63,290 nt of DNA from Mycoemilia scoparia (taxonomy: Eukaryota; Kickxellomycota; Kickxellomycetes; Kickxellales; Kickxellaceae), in assembly GCA_027575805.1 (NCBI GenBank), contig JANBPU010000092.1:1-63290 (forward strand), written 5' to 3'. Shown here piece by piece: positions 34,071 to 46,324 of this stretch. The notes beneath the pieces were generated by a model, which saw nothing but the letters and a program-made list of their open reading frames with translations, was not told the DNA's origin and made no database searches. Each line of letters begins with the position of its first letter. Position 1 is the stretch's first letter. A program made the position numbers and the translations under genes.

Positions 34071-37000
34071 TTATTTTGTAGATGATGTAGAGTTTGACCG
34101 ACTTTTAGATATTTTTGATCCATTGCAATTATGACGAGACAAAGGCATTGATGGTGCCCCTCTGTTACCGCCAATCTTTTTACCACTAACAACGCCAGAA
34201 GAGGACAGTGTCTTATTTTTTGATATAGTGGGATGGGTGGATGGGTGGGGTGGGAGAGGTAGTGGCGGAATCTTGATTCCACTATTATTATTGGGACTGC
34301 CAAATTTTGATGAAATGGATGAAGACGAATGGTGGTAATAATGCCTAAATGTTCGTTGTCTTCCCACATTTGATGCTATCGATGATGAAGAGGGTGAAGA
34401 TGTGGATGATGAAGATGAAGTTGATGGCGACATTGTTCTAAGTGAATTGGATCCTCCACTGCTTCCTCCATTGATATTGTTAGTGGTGATGGTAGTGGTT
34501 AATTGTGGAATACCAGATACTCCACCATTACTACCACTACTATCATTATTGTTTCCTCCTCCAGATTTTATAACCGATGTAATGGATGATGATCTTCTAG
34601 GTCTATTTACAGATCGAAGATTAAGGTCTTGAACAAAATTTAGGGTATGGCTCTGCGGTAGCTTTTTCTGTGACAGACCAGGTATTTTTGTAGGCGATCT
34701 TGATTGGGGTGGCGATAGTGTAGTCTTTGTACTAATGGAAGAGTTTTGACGATGGTGATTATTGCTATTGTTTGGCACCTTGGAACTTGTGGGCATCGAT
34801 TTGCTGGGTCGTAAGACCGGGCTTCTTTTGACCTTGGCTGCTAATCCTGTAAGCAAAAGATCATCATCGTCCTCATCATCATTGCCACCATTGCTATTAT
34901 TGTTGGATTTATCAGAAGGATCAATCGATCTAAAAACTCTTGAAGTCGGTGATGAAGACGATGATGATGATGATGAACTCCCAAGACTTTCCCTGGCAGT
35001 TTCATATTGATCGCTATTAGTTGCTATTGATCCTGTACTATTGGTGGCACTGCTGCTTCCATTACTACTAGTGTTGCTACTTAGTCGCTGCTTGGGATCA
35101 TTTAGGGTGTATGATGTAAATGCCTTTGGACTTCTAATCATATTCTTTTGGATTCTTGGTGAGAGCAACCCACTGCTCATTCTACTGCTGTTGATGTTTT
35201 GGCTGCTTTGCGCCTTTGCTTCCAAAACCTTGGCCTTCTCAGGATCAATTATTCTGATGGTCTCAAGTAGCGTTCTTTCTTCTGGGAAACGGACTCTCTT
35301 CTTTCTGACAGATTTTGGAGTCTTTATTGGTCCAGCTCCTCCGTTATTATTAGACGATGACACCGCTCTATTGGATCTTGATGGCGAGTGGGTTTTGCTC
35401 TGCCTAATATTTACTAGCCCCAATCCTTTTAGTTCAGCTGTAGGCGAATGTGGATAGGCAGGCGGAAGAGGTGGTAATGGTGGGCGTGGTCTATTTCCAT
35501 CAGTACTGCTACTATCATTGCTATTGCTGCTATTGTTGCCTCCCGACCATAATATATGATAATTCTGCTCCAATAAATCTAGCCCTTCTTCTTCGGCTTC
35601 AGCTTCATCTAGGACATCTAGTCTCGGACTAGGTTCTGGTAGTATTAATCTACGATTTGGAGTAACTCTTCCAGATCTGCCTGGTTTTATAACACCGTGG
35701 CTAGATGATTTAATCGGTTTAAGCGAAGTAATGGAATTCCCAGAAAGTGCTGTTGCAGGGGAATAGTTTTCCAATGAATAATCTGATGCGTTTGTTAGGA
35801 GGGTTGGGGTTGTTCTGCCAGTAAAGCTTCCATGTCGAATCTTTCTTCCTGATCTTCGTCCTCCAACACTGCTGCCAGATATGGTGAAGCTGGATGACCT
35901 TGATGAGTTTGATGAAGCTAAAGAATTGCATGACTCTCTTCTAGATCTTGTGCCAATTTGACCAAATGCGCTTCCAGGGTTGTTGTGGCTATTAAAAGCT
36001 TCACCAAATGATGATGTAGAAGAAAGTGGGAAAGTATATGCCGAGTTTCCCTTGTTAGTACTGCTGCTATTGTTGGTGCTTTCGTCATCAATATTTGGGA
36101 ACGAGAGGAAATTGGTATGAGAGTTCCTTAGAGGCGATGGTGCAATGGCGGTTGTTGAAGTTACAGAACTGCCAGTCAGACGTCTCATGCCTGGTGCCCT
36201 ATTAGACTTGAAATCTATTGAGGGTCTTCGATTTGGAATGTTGTGTCCTGTTCCACTTGCGCTATCATCATTCATGGGGCAAGCTGTCGATTCGGTGGAT
36301 TTATTTAATAAATCTTGAACCAAATCCATTGAGCCACTATTTGTTGATGGCGTAGGCGAAGGGGTTCGAGCAATAGTAGTATACGTATGTAAAGATGAAT
36401 GCCGATTAGGTGTTATTGTAGAAGCCGGTCCACCCACTGCAGATTTTGGAGATGCAGTCACATCATAGCTACTTGACCTGGTTCTGCTCACAGACCTTGG
36501 GCTACTTTGATTGCTTTGGTAGCTCAGTTTCCGATGTCTACTAGCAGAAATCGGAGTTCCTGTTCCTTTCTGCTCAGTATTAACACCTGCCTTTAATTCG
36601 CTCTTGTTGTCATTATCGCCATTTCCATCACCACTCTTCTGTGAACTTTCGGATGCAAAAGATCGAATGCTTTCAGCCAATGTATCAAGGCTAGGTCTTT
36701 TCAATATCGATTTGATATCTGCAGGTCCCATGCTAACAGATCTCCGCTCATGCATAAGCATTAATCGGGGATCAGTCAAATATCCTGGCCTCATTTCACT
36801 GCTGTATCCACTAGCAATACTATCACAATCATCTGTTTCACAATCATCATCGTCACTACTGCCTCCTCCCAGGCTAAATGCAGAGCCCTGAGCTTTCAAT
36901 CGATGATGACGGTGGTGTTTGGGTCGTGGTGTGGTTCTAGCTCCACTGCTACGTTGATGGAATCTATTATTGGCTTCAATTCGTTTACGCCTGCCATCAG

Positions 37001-40000
37001 CCAAAATTGCCAATTCAGAAGTAACTCGACGTAAAGTCCCTTCAGTCAGTCCATCCCGTGAATTTGCAACCGTGTTGGAAATCAATTGAAGAGCATCTAT
37101 TCTTTCCACTATGGATTTATAACGAGCTTCAATGTCATTCATTTTTGGTGTTGAAGGTGGCGATTTCTCTTCCTCACCATTTTTGTTGCCATTCTGGGAA
37201 GATGTCTCATCATCATCATCATCATTGGTGTTACTATCAGAATCACTAGCGACAGCTGAAGTGGATTTGGAAATGGATTTTTGGTCATAAATATCTTCAT
37301 TGATAGTACTGGTACTATCATTATTGACATTATTATTAATAGTATTATTAGAAGCATCATTTGATGACCCTGGTGATGCCGTTAATTCAACCTTTGCCTT
37401 GGATTCCAGGCTTTGTCCCAACTTGAGTTTTTCTCTTTTTAAAGCTTCAAGTTCCCGTAAAGATAGCTTGGCTTCAACCAGCTTTTCTTGTCTTTCAATA
37501 TCCGCTTTTCCATCAAATTCAAATGCCGACTCATCGATCTTGAAATTTTGCTGTTTTTGTTGTTGTTCAAACAGATCTGGGAAGGATGCTAGGGGTTGTG
37601 GTGAAAGACTAGAAGAGTTGTCAATCCCGCCGTCACTTCCATTATCACCATAGCCTTCATTGTTATTATCAGTGTTTTCTTTGTAGTGGTCGGAGTGTGC
37701 AGTGTTTCTTTCGGCTTCAGGAGTATCTTCTAACCATTTTTCATGATTTTCCAACAGTTTTCTGTTAGGAGTGTTTATCGAACCACCGCCATCGTTATTG
37801 TCATCGTCTGCTGGAGTTATCCGTTTTGCGGTTCTTGATGCTAAAGCAGGAGTCATCATGGGCTTATCAAGGAAAGACCAATCATCTTCATCATCAAATT
37901 CTGAATCCAAGCTATTTCTATTATTAATATTATTGTTTCTTCTACTGCCACCACTATGGTGTCGTACAATAAATGGATTCTCTTCCTCATCGCCATCTTG
38001 GTCTTCGGATTGCTTATGAGATGCTAATGGCATAACTCTACGATATTTTCTAACCAACCTATTTTCTTTTGTTTTAACCCATCCACTTAATTTCTGGAAG
38101 AATGGGTTACCACTGCTGAGGTTTCCTGATGACGGTGCAGATGACGATGACGGTTGCTGGTGTGAGTTTCCACAGTTTTTATCTGTTGATGTCGAAGATG
38201 ATTTGCCACGGTTGAGGGAAGGGAATAGGAACTTGAATTCGCTATTACTTCGCTTTGAGCCCGAACTTTTGGTTGTTGTATGACTTTCTGCATATGAAGA
38301 CCGGTTAGATTGATTGGAATGGTTGGACATAATTGATAATTGAGGAGATTTCAGTGAAGCTGGTCTTCCTTCATCGTTGGCATCATTGTTTGTAATGGGG
38401 TTTTTGGGCGAAGAGAAAGTCTTTGATAACCTCTTTGATTTAGTAAGCTTTGCCGTTGTAATGGGTTCTTTAGTTGCTTCGCTAGAGGGTTGAGTATTTA
38501 ATGGCCTGTATCTCTCCTGTTGTTCTTTTTGTTGATCTAGGTTTAGATATTGAACTGCTTGGTTATTACCTGCAGGAGTTGGAGAAGTTATAGAAAATCC
38601 AGACTGGTCATTGCTTGGCTTGACATTCTCTGAGTCCACATCCTTGTCATTTCCCTCTTCTTTGACTTCACCTGGTTTACCGCCATCAGCAGCAGCAGCA
38701 GTAGTAGTAGTAGTATCACCAGTAGCAGTACCAGGACCAGCTATAGAGAAACTTGGAAGAGTCCGTCGATGTCTATGTCTAGGCGACGTAGCCCATCCCT
38801 TTTTATCATTGGCATCAGATTTCCTACGCTGTCTAGCTCTTATCGAATAATAAGACCCCTTGTCAGGGCTAACACCACTACCACTACCACCAGAGTCTGG
38901 CAACATCTTATTATTGCCACTAGATTTAAGCCTTTTGACTTGTTGTTCCAATGTAGTAATTCTGTTAGTCTGGTTAAGTGCCAGTTGGCGATAAGTCAAA
39001 GGAGCAATTCCAAACTGAACGATCAAAGAACCACCATCTTCCTTATTCAACATATTACTTGTGGCCAGTTTTCTCATCGAGCACATCTCAAATGTGTGAG
39101 ACTCACCAACCGACCAACTTTCCTGACTAGATTTTTCAAATCCTCCACCAGAAGGAGGTGGTGGACAATCAGGTTTAGATTCGGCGTTATTACCAGTCTT
39201 GAGTAACTTTATTTTGCAAAGGTAGGGTTGGGAATCAATGTGTCCATCGATCTGACAAATACTAATCGACAATCTTGCTTCACCAATTCGATCTCTAATT
39301 CTCCGGATCTCAGCCTGCCAAACCACACCACAACTACTAAATGGATCGCTGACCACTTTAATATGTCCCCTCTTTCTACCCAGCTCCGCGGCACTTTCCA
39401 ACTTCACCTGGGCAAACTGTAAGGGAGGTCTAGCATCATCCACTAAATCATACATATCCGATTCGGTCAATGTCTTTTCCACCACCGGCCTGCCATTAAA
39501 CACCGTCTCATCCATAACTCTCAAAAGCTGATCCCGATTATACACCATCTGTATTGGACTGAAAATTTCAACCTGTTGTTGAACATTTTCGGTCATCTCA
39601 CACAACTGCTCCTGCCACCTATTCAATTTTGATCGGGCTTTGTCTAGTTTGCGGTAATGGCGGTTGTATTTTTTGTTGATGGTCTGGGTTTCATATTGTT
39701 TGATGGAACCCAGAGTGGAGATGGCGGATTTGTGGGATTCTTCCAAGTAACCTATGCGAGTTTCGATGTCAATTAGTTGGGTACCAGCATCTTCGACTAG
39801 CTCGGCAGCTTGGGCTACCCGGGTTTCGATTTCTTCATAGATTTCGTCATAGACAGCGGCTAGTTTTTCCCATGCATGGTTGTCATGGGTTTTACCAGGA
39901 AGCGAACAGTCTAGACAGATGGGGAGGATACAGGTATGGCACCAGAATTCGAGTTTGGAACCCGGGTGTGATGTACAGGTGTCAGGGAAACTGGGTGACA

Positions 40001-40724
40001 TTATGTTCATGGATTCTAGGGTAGTTGGTTCCGAGATCATTGGAGATAGAATGTGTTGAGTGTCTGGAGGGTTATCAGTGTCTGAGTTAATGGAATCTGG
40101 CGGCTGGTTTCCTTCTGACTTTGATCTTTCGATAGATGCTTGGTCTACAATAGCATCAGCCGTTGCGGTGTCGTTGTTGTCACTAGTGAAATGATTTGGG
40201 TTGAATTCAGACTTTGAAGTGCTTAATGGTATACTATCGCCACCCATCAAAATTGGAGAAAGAGGCAAAAGACTTGAACTGCTCCTGGACTGAATTGCCA
40301 CAGCTGATATCAAAGATGACTCTGTTTGAGCATTTGGATCACCACCTTTTTTTCTGTTACTACTTTTGTTGTTTGTTTTTCTAAATAAATTTGACGACGA
40401 GGATGGCGGTTGTGGTAAAGGAGGTAGTCGTTGTTGTTTAGGGGATCCTATAGTCATTTCGGCTGCTATTGTTGGCTTGGATAAACTGTTGTTGTCCTTT
40501 TCAATATTTTCCTTTTGACCACCACTAGCGCTCATAATAGCATTATTACTGCTACTAATACCATTACTACTACTACTACTATTAATCGTTGCTGTTCTAC
40601 TGCTTATAAAGTTTTTGATGTCGCTTTCGCCTTCGCTTGCTTGGAAATGTTGGACGAATTTGACGGCTGGCGATGTGTCTCGCGCAATCCCATTGCCTGT
40701 TATTCGTCTACGAGCCCGGCTCAT
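34071..40724 (-). CDS. Giant B-box/coiled-coil protein with a MATH-like region (TRIM37-like without RING)
   Basis: A single exon of 2217 residues. Residues 250-290 form a B-box zinc finger, with ligands in CTSHPG, CHTCILPICLDC and HDNH. A coiled coil follows, about 290-385. Residues about 385-610 hold a beta-rich region. It contains GVVWQAEIRRI, SISICQIDGHIDSQPYLCKI and GGSLIVQFGIAPLTYRQLA, and in order and spacing it resembles the MATH domain after the coiled coil in TRIM37. I see no RING before the B-box, only a Ser/Asn-rich segment. The remaining 1600 residues are mostly disordered, rich in Ser, Asn, Pro and short Asp runs, with scattered basic patches. Family members with a RING are E3 ligases. 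Without one this protein is more likely a scaffold or adaptor. The MATH call is by eye and uncertain. No membrane segment is visible. Confidence 0.75.
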   Translation of the reverse strand: MSRARRRITGNGIARDTSPAVKFVQHFQASEGESDIKNFISSRTATINSSSSSNGISSSNNAIMSASGGQKENIEKDNNSLSKPTIAAEMTIGSPKQQRLPPLPQPPSSSSNLFRKTNNKSSNRKKGGDPNAQTESSLISAVAIQSRSSSSLLPLSPILMGGDSIPLSTSKSEFNPNHFTSDNNDTATADAIVDQASIERSKSEGNQPPDSINSDTDNPPDTQHILSPMISEPTTLESMNIMSPSFPDTCTSHPGSKLEFWCHTCILPICLDCSLPGKTHDNHAWEKLAAVYDEIYEEIETRVAQAAELVEDAGTQLIDIETRIGYLEESHKSAISTLGSIKQYETQTINKKYNRHYRKLDKARSKLNRWQEQLCEMTENVQQQVEIFSPIQMVYNRDQLLRVMDETVFNGRPVVEKTLTESDMYDLVDDARPPLQFAQVKLESAAELGRKRGHIKVVSDPFSSCGVVWQAEIRRIRDRIGEARLSISICQIDGHIDSQPYLCKIKLLKTGNNAESKPDCPPPPSGGGFEKSSQESWSVGESHTFEMCSMRKLATSNMLNKEDGGSLIVQFGIAPLTYRQLALNQTNRITTLEQQVKRLKSSGNNKMLPDSGGSGSGVSPDKGSYYSIRARQRRKSDANDKKGWATSPRHRHRRTLPSFSIAGPGTATGDTTTTTAAAADGGKPGEVKEEGNDKDVDSENVKPSNDQSGFSITSPTPAGNNQAVQYLNLDQQKEQQERYRPLNTQPSSEATKEPITTAKLTKSKRLSKTFSSPKNPITNNDANDEGRPASLKSPQLSIMSNHSNQSNRSSYAESHTTTKSSGSKRSNSEFKFLFPSLNRGKSSSTSTDKNCGNSHQQPSSSSAPSSGNLSSGNPFFQKLSGWVKTKENRLVRKYRRVMPLASHKQSEDQDGDEEENPFIVRHHSGGSRRNNNINNRNSLDSEFDDEDDWSFLDKPMMTPALASRTAKRITPADDDNNDGGGSINTPNRKLLENHEKWLEDTPEAERNTAHSDHYKENTDNNNEGYGDNGSDGGIDNSSSLSPQPLASFPDLFEQQQKQQNFKIDESAFEFDGKADIERQEKLVEAKLSLRELEALKREKLKLGQSLESKAKVELTASPGSSNDASNNTINNNVNNDSTSTINEDIYDQKSISKSTSAVASDSDSNTNDDDDDETSSQNGNKNGEEEKSPPSTPKMNDIEARYKSIVERIDALQLISNTVANSRDGLTEGTLRRVTSELAILADGRRKRIEANNRFHQRSSGARTTPRPKHHRHHRLKAQGSAFSLGGGSSDDDDCETDDCDSIASGYSSEMRPGYLTDPRLMLMHERRSVSMGPADIKSILKRPSLDTLAESIRSFASESSQKSGDGNGDNDNKSELKAGVNTEQKGTGTPISASRHRKLSYQSNQSSPRSVSRTRSSSYDVTASPKSAVGGPASTITPNRHSSLHTYTTIARTPSPTPSTNSGSMDLVQDLLNKSTESTACPMNDDSASGTGHNIPNRRPSIDFKSNRAPGMRRLTGSSVTSTTAIAPSPLRNSHTNFLSFPNIDDESTNNSSSTNKGNSAYTFPLSSTSSFGEAFNSHNNPGSAFGQIGTRSRRESCNSLASSNSSRSSSFTISGSSVGGRRSGRKIRHGSFTGRTTPTLLTNASDYSLENYSPATALSGNSITSLKPIKSSSHGVIKPGRSGRVTPNRRLILPEPSPRLDVLDEAEAEEEGLDLLEQNYHILWSGGNNSSNSNDSSSTDGNRPRPPLPPLPPAYPHSPTAELKGLGLVNIRQSKTHSPSRSNRAVSSSNNNGGAGPIKTPKSVRKKRVRFPEERTLLETIRIIDPEKAKVLEAKAQSSQNINSSRMSSGLLSPRIQKNMIRSPKAFTSYTLNDPKQRLSSNTSSNGSSSATNSTGSIATNSDQYETARESLGSSSSSSSSSSPTSRVFRSIDPSDKSNNNSNGGNDDEDDDDLLLTGLAAKVKRSPVLRPSKSMPTSSKVPNNSNNHHRQNSSISTKTTLSPPQSRSPTKIPGLSQKKLPQSHTLNFVQDLNLRSVNRPRRSSSITSVIKSGGGNNNDSSGSNGGVSGIPQLTTTITTNNINGGSSGGSNSLRTMSPSTSSSSSTSSPSSSSIASNVGRQRTFRHYYHHSSSSISSKFGSPNNNSGIKIPPLPLPPHPSTHPTISKNKTLSSSGVVSGKKIGGNRGAPSMPLSRHNCNGSKISKSRSNSTSSTK

Positions 40725-41713
40725 AGCATGTAGCTACTGATAGTTTCCTTGTCACTATTGTTATTGTTGTCAGTTGTTGGGAATTGTAAAGTGAAATTTT
40801 GGCTATTAATCGTTTTGAAATGTGTTATAGCTTAGTTGACGTCCGTGTGTGTGTGTGTGTGTATTAAAAATCAACTACTAGTAGTAATATTGATAGTAAA
40901 ACAACACAGAGTATTGGGACTTGTCTTTCTTTCTTCTCCAACAAGACTATTTAAACTGGATAATCGTACTATGTGGTTTGTGTGGGTTTGTTATTCAGCG
41001 GTCCAAGAAAGGAATATTAAGCCTCAATAGACGCTTTGTTGAAATAACAAAAAAGCTAGTAAAAAGGAGTATGAATGGAAAAATGACAAAGCAACTAGAA
41101 AAGTGCATACAATACCACCACAGCTACCATCACCACCATCGACCTCATTGCCATTGCTGCCATCACTTTATTATCATCATAGAGTGAGTTAGTGCCTGAC
41201 CAGAGAGTGTTTGTGAACCAATTAGATTGCAAGTTTTGTTTATTAGCATTCAACTTGTGATGATCAAATTTCAGGTAGTAGATATTCTTCTCTGGCTGGC
41301 ATTTTATTAGGAAAAACTCTAAACGAATTAATCTATAAAAAGCGTCAACAATGATAAATCAGAATTTTTTTCTCAAGGCCTCTAAGATAAAGTCAAATAT
41401 AATATAAACCTGTTAATAGTCTCTCATTATAAACAAATTTGTACCATTTCCAAGTGTATAAAAACCAACTTTATATGGTCAGATTTCGCATGACTGTAGG
41501 CTAGATGGGGGCCTAAGTGTTACACACAAAATGGCTGTTGATCGGGTCAAAGTCTGAGGATCTATTTCTGCCTATCATACATTCGATCTCAAGCGAAATC
41601 TCACCATATATAAATATATTTATGAAATAGTAAAAGCAAAATTTGTTATAACAATAAAAAGCAAGAAAGTGATATTTGAATAGATAGAAAATTGCATCAC
41701 CAATATTGATCTA
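40725..41713. other. Intergenic region upstream of the B-box gene
   Basis: About 990 bases containing a (GT)n microsatellite at about 40843-40862, CA/CC-rich strings at 41110-41170 and AT-rich DNA next to the PFS2 3' end. The short frames here are low complexity. No gene is visible. Confidence 0.5.
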
Positions 41714-43880
41714 TTATTTGTTATTGTTATTGTTATTGCCCATAGGCGAAAATCTTGATGGTTTTTTGCGCGAATTCTTTATGGCCGAAGACCTGTTATT
41801 CCTTTGGTTAAATAGCGATGGATCTGGAGGAGGAGGAGGATGCGATTTTCGGTTTCCTTGTTGCAAGCCTGGTAATTGTGATGGGGGTGGTGGTGACCTG
41901 TTAATGGCAGAAAAGGGTGGTCCTGAAGAAGAGGGCGGTGGCGGTGTTGAAGTAGGCAATGGAGGGCGATGAGGAAATCCTGGGGGTGGAGGCGGCGGTG
42001 GCATACCACCCTTTGACATTGGCGGGAATCCAGGAGGTGGAGGAGGTGGTGGAGGGAATCCCAGAGGTGGTCTCCCCCCAGGTGTAGAAGAATGAGGAGG
42101 GAATGGTGGTGGTGGTGGCGGCGGCATCCTAGATGCTGGTGGATAGATTGAGTGGACTGGAGGCCTTGCTTGTAGCGATGATGATGATGATGATTGTGGC
42201 GGCGGGAGTGGTAGTGATCTGTTCATATTTTGAGCGTTTGGTAGACCAGGTATCTTTGTAAGCCCAGGGAGTTTGCCTGGTCCACTATTACTACTACTGT
42301 TACTACTTCCACCATGCTGTTGTAATTGTGATGAGCTTGTTGTTGACATCGATATGGGCTGAGAAATGTTCCGGAAGGTAGGAGGGAATGATGAGGGTGG
42401 AGTATGTTGCATACTTGAAGTCGATATTCCAGGCATCGATTGAGTTTTTGAATTCAAACCATCATCAACTGAAGCTTTAGCATCTTCTTTGGGTTCCTGG
42501 GTTATCTCAGTGGGCATGTTATCACCTGGACGCGCACGAGCCCAAAACCGCGTAGAATGGTCGTTACTACCTGATGCTAATACATGACCCATGGGATGCC
42601 ATGCAAGGGACCAAATATACGATGAGTGAGCACCTGAAATAGTAGCCACATCTTCCTTTTCGCCAATAATCCAAAACTGGATAGCAGCATCAGATGCCTC
42701 TCTGTCTTTAGTGGTATCCTTTGAACATCCAGAAGCAAACATATTTTCATAAACCGGATGCCATGCAAGCGACGAAACCTCGCTATGAACAGTACGGAAT
42801 GCATGCATTGGTGCAAGTTTTCTAATATCATAAACCCGAATACTTTGATCTCGACCACCCGAAATTATCCAGTTACCATTGCGATTCCACTGCAAATGTT
42901 GGACCGTATTATGATGTCCATGTAATGTTTTCAAGCACTGAGCTGTCCGTGGATCCCAGAGTTTAACTGTGTTATCTTTTGATCCTGAAGCCAACAGCCC
43001 CTTTTGAGGATGCCAGTCCACACACCTAACATCCCAGCCATGACCAACCAAGGAACATTCATCTTTTCCTTCATTGAAGTCCCAGATTTTAAGTGTACCA
43101 TCATCAGAAGCTGATGCAAATTTAATGTCAGTTGGGCAAAAGCTCAGGTCCCTTACAACACCCTGGTGGCCTTGAAATGCCTTGACATTGCTCAGATTAG
43201 GTAACCAATATTTTATAACTCCATCCTGGTCACTACTTATTAACCATTTACCATTATGACTCCATTCCATTGCACGAATTGCACGATCATGTGCCTGCAT
43301 AATAGTTTCAAAGTTAAATGTCAGTCCATTCCACATTGTGAACTCTCCGCTCGAAGATCCAGTTATTAGGCGTCGACCATCTGGTGTCCATTTAACTACA
43401 TTTACTGGACAACGAATCTTGTTTTGGGCTTGTTGGATTAGCCTATTGGCTACTCCGGTTATTGGGTTATCAGGCATAAATGATGGCGGAATAAGCTAAA
43501 TAAATTGCAATTGATATAAATATTTCTGTTAATATATACTAGTTATTGTCTGATGGTAAATTCAGTACAAAATTTCGAGTCTTATACATGTATATATTTA
43601 TTTTACATACATCTATAATATAGCTAGGGTCAGGTTTATTCAATAACACTGATTTATAAGCCCCCCCTCCTTGCATCAATAATTCAAGTCCACGAACAGT
43701 CGATCCATAGTAATCTATTGTTTTTCTTTGTAATGGTCGTCTGTTTCTTTTAGTATCACCTTGACTCGATTGTTGTTGGTCCCGAAGTTGATCTGGTGGT
43801 GGACCTTCACCTGGTTGCCTAGCATTAAACGTTGGTGGTCTAAAATGGCCCATACCAGAGGGCATTCTTTGTGTTTGCAT
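41714..43880 (-). CDS. PFS2: Pfs2/WDR33 polyadenylation factor, two exons
   Basis: Minus-strand exons 43880-43611 and 43495-41714 splice in phase to 683 residues. Pfs2 is the WD40 subunit of the cleavage and polyadenylation factor and helps recognise the poly(A) signal. Exon 1 has the basic segment KRNRRPLQRKTIDYYG and reaches PDPSYIID. Exon 2 opens LIPPSFMPDNP, as expected for the family just before the propeller. Seven WD40 repeats run about residues 110-420, for example GTLKIWDF and KDNTVKLWDPRT. The last 180 residues are Pro-rich with repeated PPPPPP runs, as in WDR33 and many fungal Pfs2 proteins. Yeast Pfs2 is about 465 residues, so this is the long form. It is divergent from XPF over a short promoter. 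Confidence 0.93.
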
Positions 43881-44165
43881 TGTTTTTTATTGCTGGCCAC
43901 CACGATAATTATATCTATCAAAAAATAAAAGCAATATATATATATTTTTAACTTGGAGTTCCTTGGCAATTTTCTTTGATTCCTAATGTTTAAAAATGTG
44001 AAAATACGTTATTATGGGTATATCACCCATAACTCTAGGATCTGATTTTTAATATTTTTATTGATGCTTGCGGCAACCAGATCTCTGTAGTTTGAGTTGT
44101 TAAAGGAATGATAGTAACCTCAGTTTGAACAAACGCCATATATATATATATATTAACAATACAAA
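43881..44165. promoter_or_regulatory. Short bidirectional promoter between PFS2 and XPF
   Basis: Only 285 bases separate the two start codons, so the genes probably share a divergent promoter. It contains TA-rich strings at 43935-43948 and 44138-44153, the latter just ahead of the XPF start. Confidence 0.5.
44138..44153. repeat. (TA)n microsatellite just before the XPF start
   Basis: An alternating TA run ending 12 bases before the ATG at 44166. Confidence 0.85.
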
Positions 44166-46287
44166 ATGGCTTATCCTTTATTGCCATTTCAGAGGAAAAT
44201 CTTGACAGATTTGATTCAAGAAGATGCTCTTTGTATAATGTCCAAGGGTATTGGGATGGGCAGGATTCTGGTAGAACTATTGCGGATATGTTCATCATCA
44301 CATACCCTAGTACTATTGCTAAATACTGCTCCTGAAGAAGAGGTTAGGATCCAGGAAATGCTAAATACCCTGAGTAGCGGAGAAGAAGCATCATGCCCCG
44401 TATTACAAGTTATCAACTCATCTTCAAATGCCAATTCTAGGTAAGAAACACATAGTCAAACACACATACACACACATACACTATTCCACATTAAATATAG
44501 CAACTATTCATGGTATATTAATTAATCACATTATATTAATGAGTATATTATAGGAACCAGATGTATCTAAAGGGAGGCATTTTGTCAGTAACATCAAGGA
44601 TCTTGGTTGTTGACATTCTAAATCAAATAATACCAACTCAGCTCATAGCTGGCCTAATAGTCAACCATGCAGAGAAAATTTCCCCAGATTCAACCGAAGG
44701 CTTTATCATAAGACTGTACAGACAAGATAATGACGCTGGTTTTATCAAAGCCCTATCAGAATCACCCACATCATTCAGTCATGGCTTCATGCCACTAGAA
44801 ACAACGCTGAAAACTCTCAAGCTTAGAAGAGCCCATCTATGGCCAAGATTTAAATCCGATGTAAAAGATTGCCTCAACACCCCTTCAGGAAAAAATAAAG
44901 GTGAAGATGAAGATGAAGTTATTGAGCTAAAGCAACCACTAACCAAATCGATGACCGAAATGCAACAAGCAGTTTTGGATTGTCTCAAAGCCTGTTTATC
45001 GGAATTACGTCGAAGCGCAAAACTAATTGACGATGAAGAACTCAAGGTCGAAAATGCATTATTTAGAGCCTTCGATGCAATTGTAAAAAAGCAACTAGCA
45101 CCGTATTGGCATCGAATTGGACCAAGAACTCGTAAACTGACTGAGGATCTAACTATGTTGCGCAAAATACTCCATTGGATGCTTGATATGGATTGTGTCA
45201 CTTTACATTGGATGTTGGAAAACATGTTGAATGAAAACCAAGGAATTCGACCTTCTGGAGGAGTAATTTATAAAGGTGGTGTCAGTACAGGGGGGATTCA
45301 AGGTCCTTCTGGTGGACTATTGTCTGGATGGAAACCGAATAATTTTACACAAAATGAAATCTCCGCTTGGTTGATGTCTGATTCGGCAAACATTTTGTTT
45401 TCGTTGGCTAGAAACAGAGCATTTCGATCTAAATCTAAATTGAACACTGACACTGCATCATCATCATCATCATCATCAGCTAAGGACAAATCTAAAAATT
45501 CAGCTTCGGTTAGTTTTTTGCAAAATATTCCAAATCATGTTGACCTTGTTTTAGAAGAGCAACCAAAGTGGGACCTTGTTGCCGAAATATTGGAAGAAAT
45601 CAACAAAGAAAAAGCCAAAAATAAAGACACTAACAAAAGTGCTGATGGACCGATATTGATAATGACTAATACTATATCCGCCCGTGAACAAATCATAAAC
45701 CACCTCATGTGCTTGGAAAATCAACTCGAAATATCTGGAAAAAAGTATTCACCAATGTTGTTTACTTTATTACAAACTTATTTCAAATCAAAGACCAGCA
45801 ATACTTCAAATACCAAGAGCTCGACTGTCAAGAAGCCTGTGAGTGAATCGATAGTATCTAGGTCAGATATTGACACCTCATCTGGTCAGAATCCTGCCAA
45901 TTTGGGAAGACAAGAATTTGCATATTCAAGAGGTGGTGGTGGTGGTGGTGGTGGAAGAGGCAATAAACGACGAAGAGTTCGTGGTGGATCAAATTCTGTT
46001 GCTACAATCAGCCCACACCAATCAGAAACCTCATCGATATCTTCATCCAGAATTACAGCATCGGTGCTTCAAGAAGATACGCTGAAAATAGCAGAACAAG
46101 TAAATGCAGCAGCCGATATGGATCCTTCACAGTCTAGTGATAAACAAGTCCAAAAGTTTATTAGCGACTATAAAATCAAAATGGACCTTCTATCACCATT
46201 GTCAATGTTGACAAAATCCAATGAATCACAGTCTACTAAAAGTAGCAAAAACCAAAATTATGCCAGCACTAATGAAAAAAATGACCG

Positions 46288-46324
<37 letters not shown>

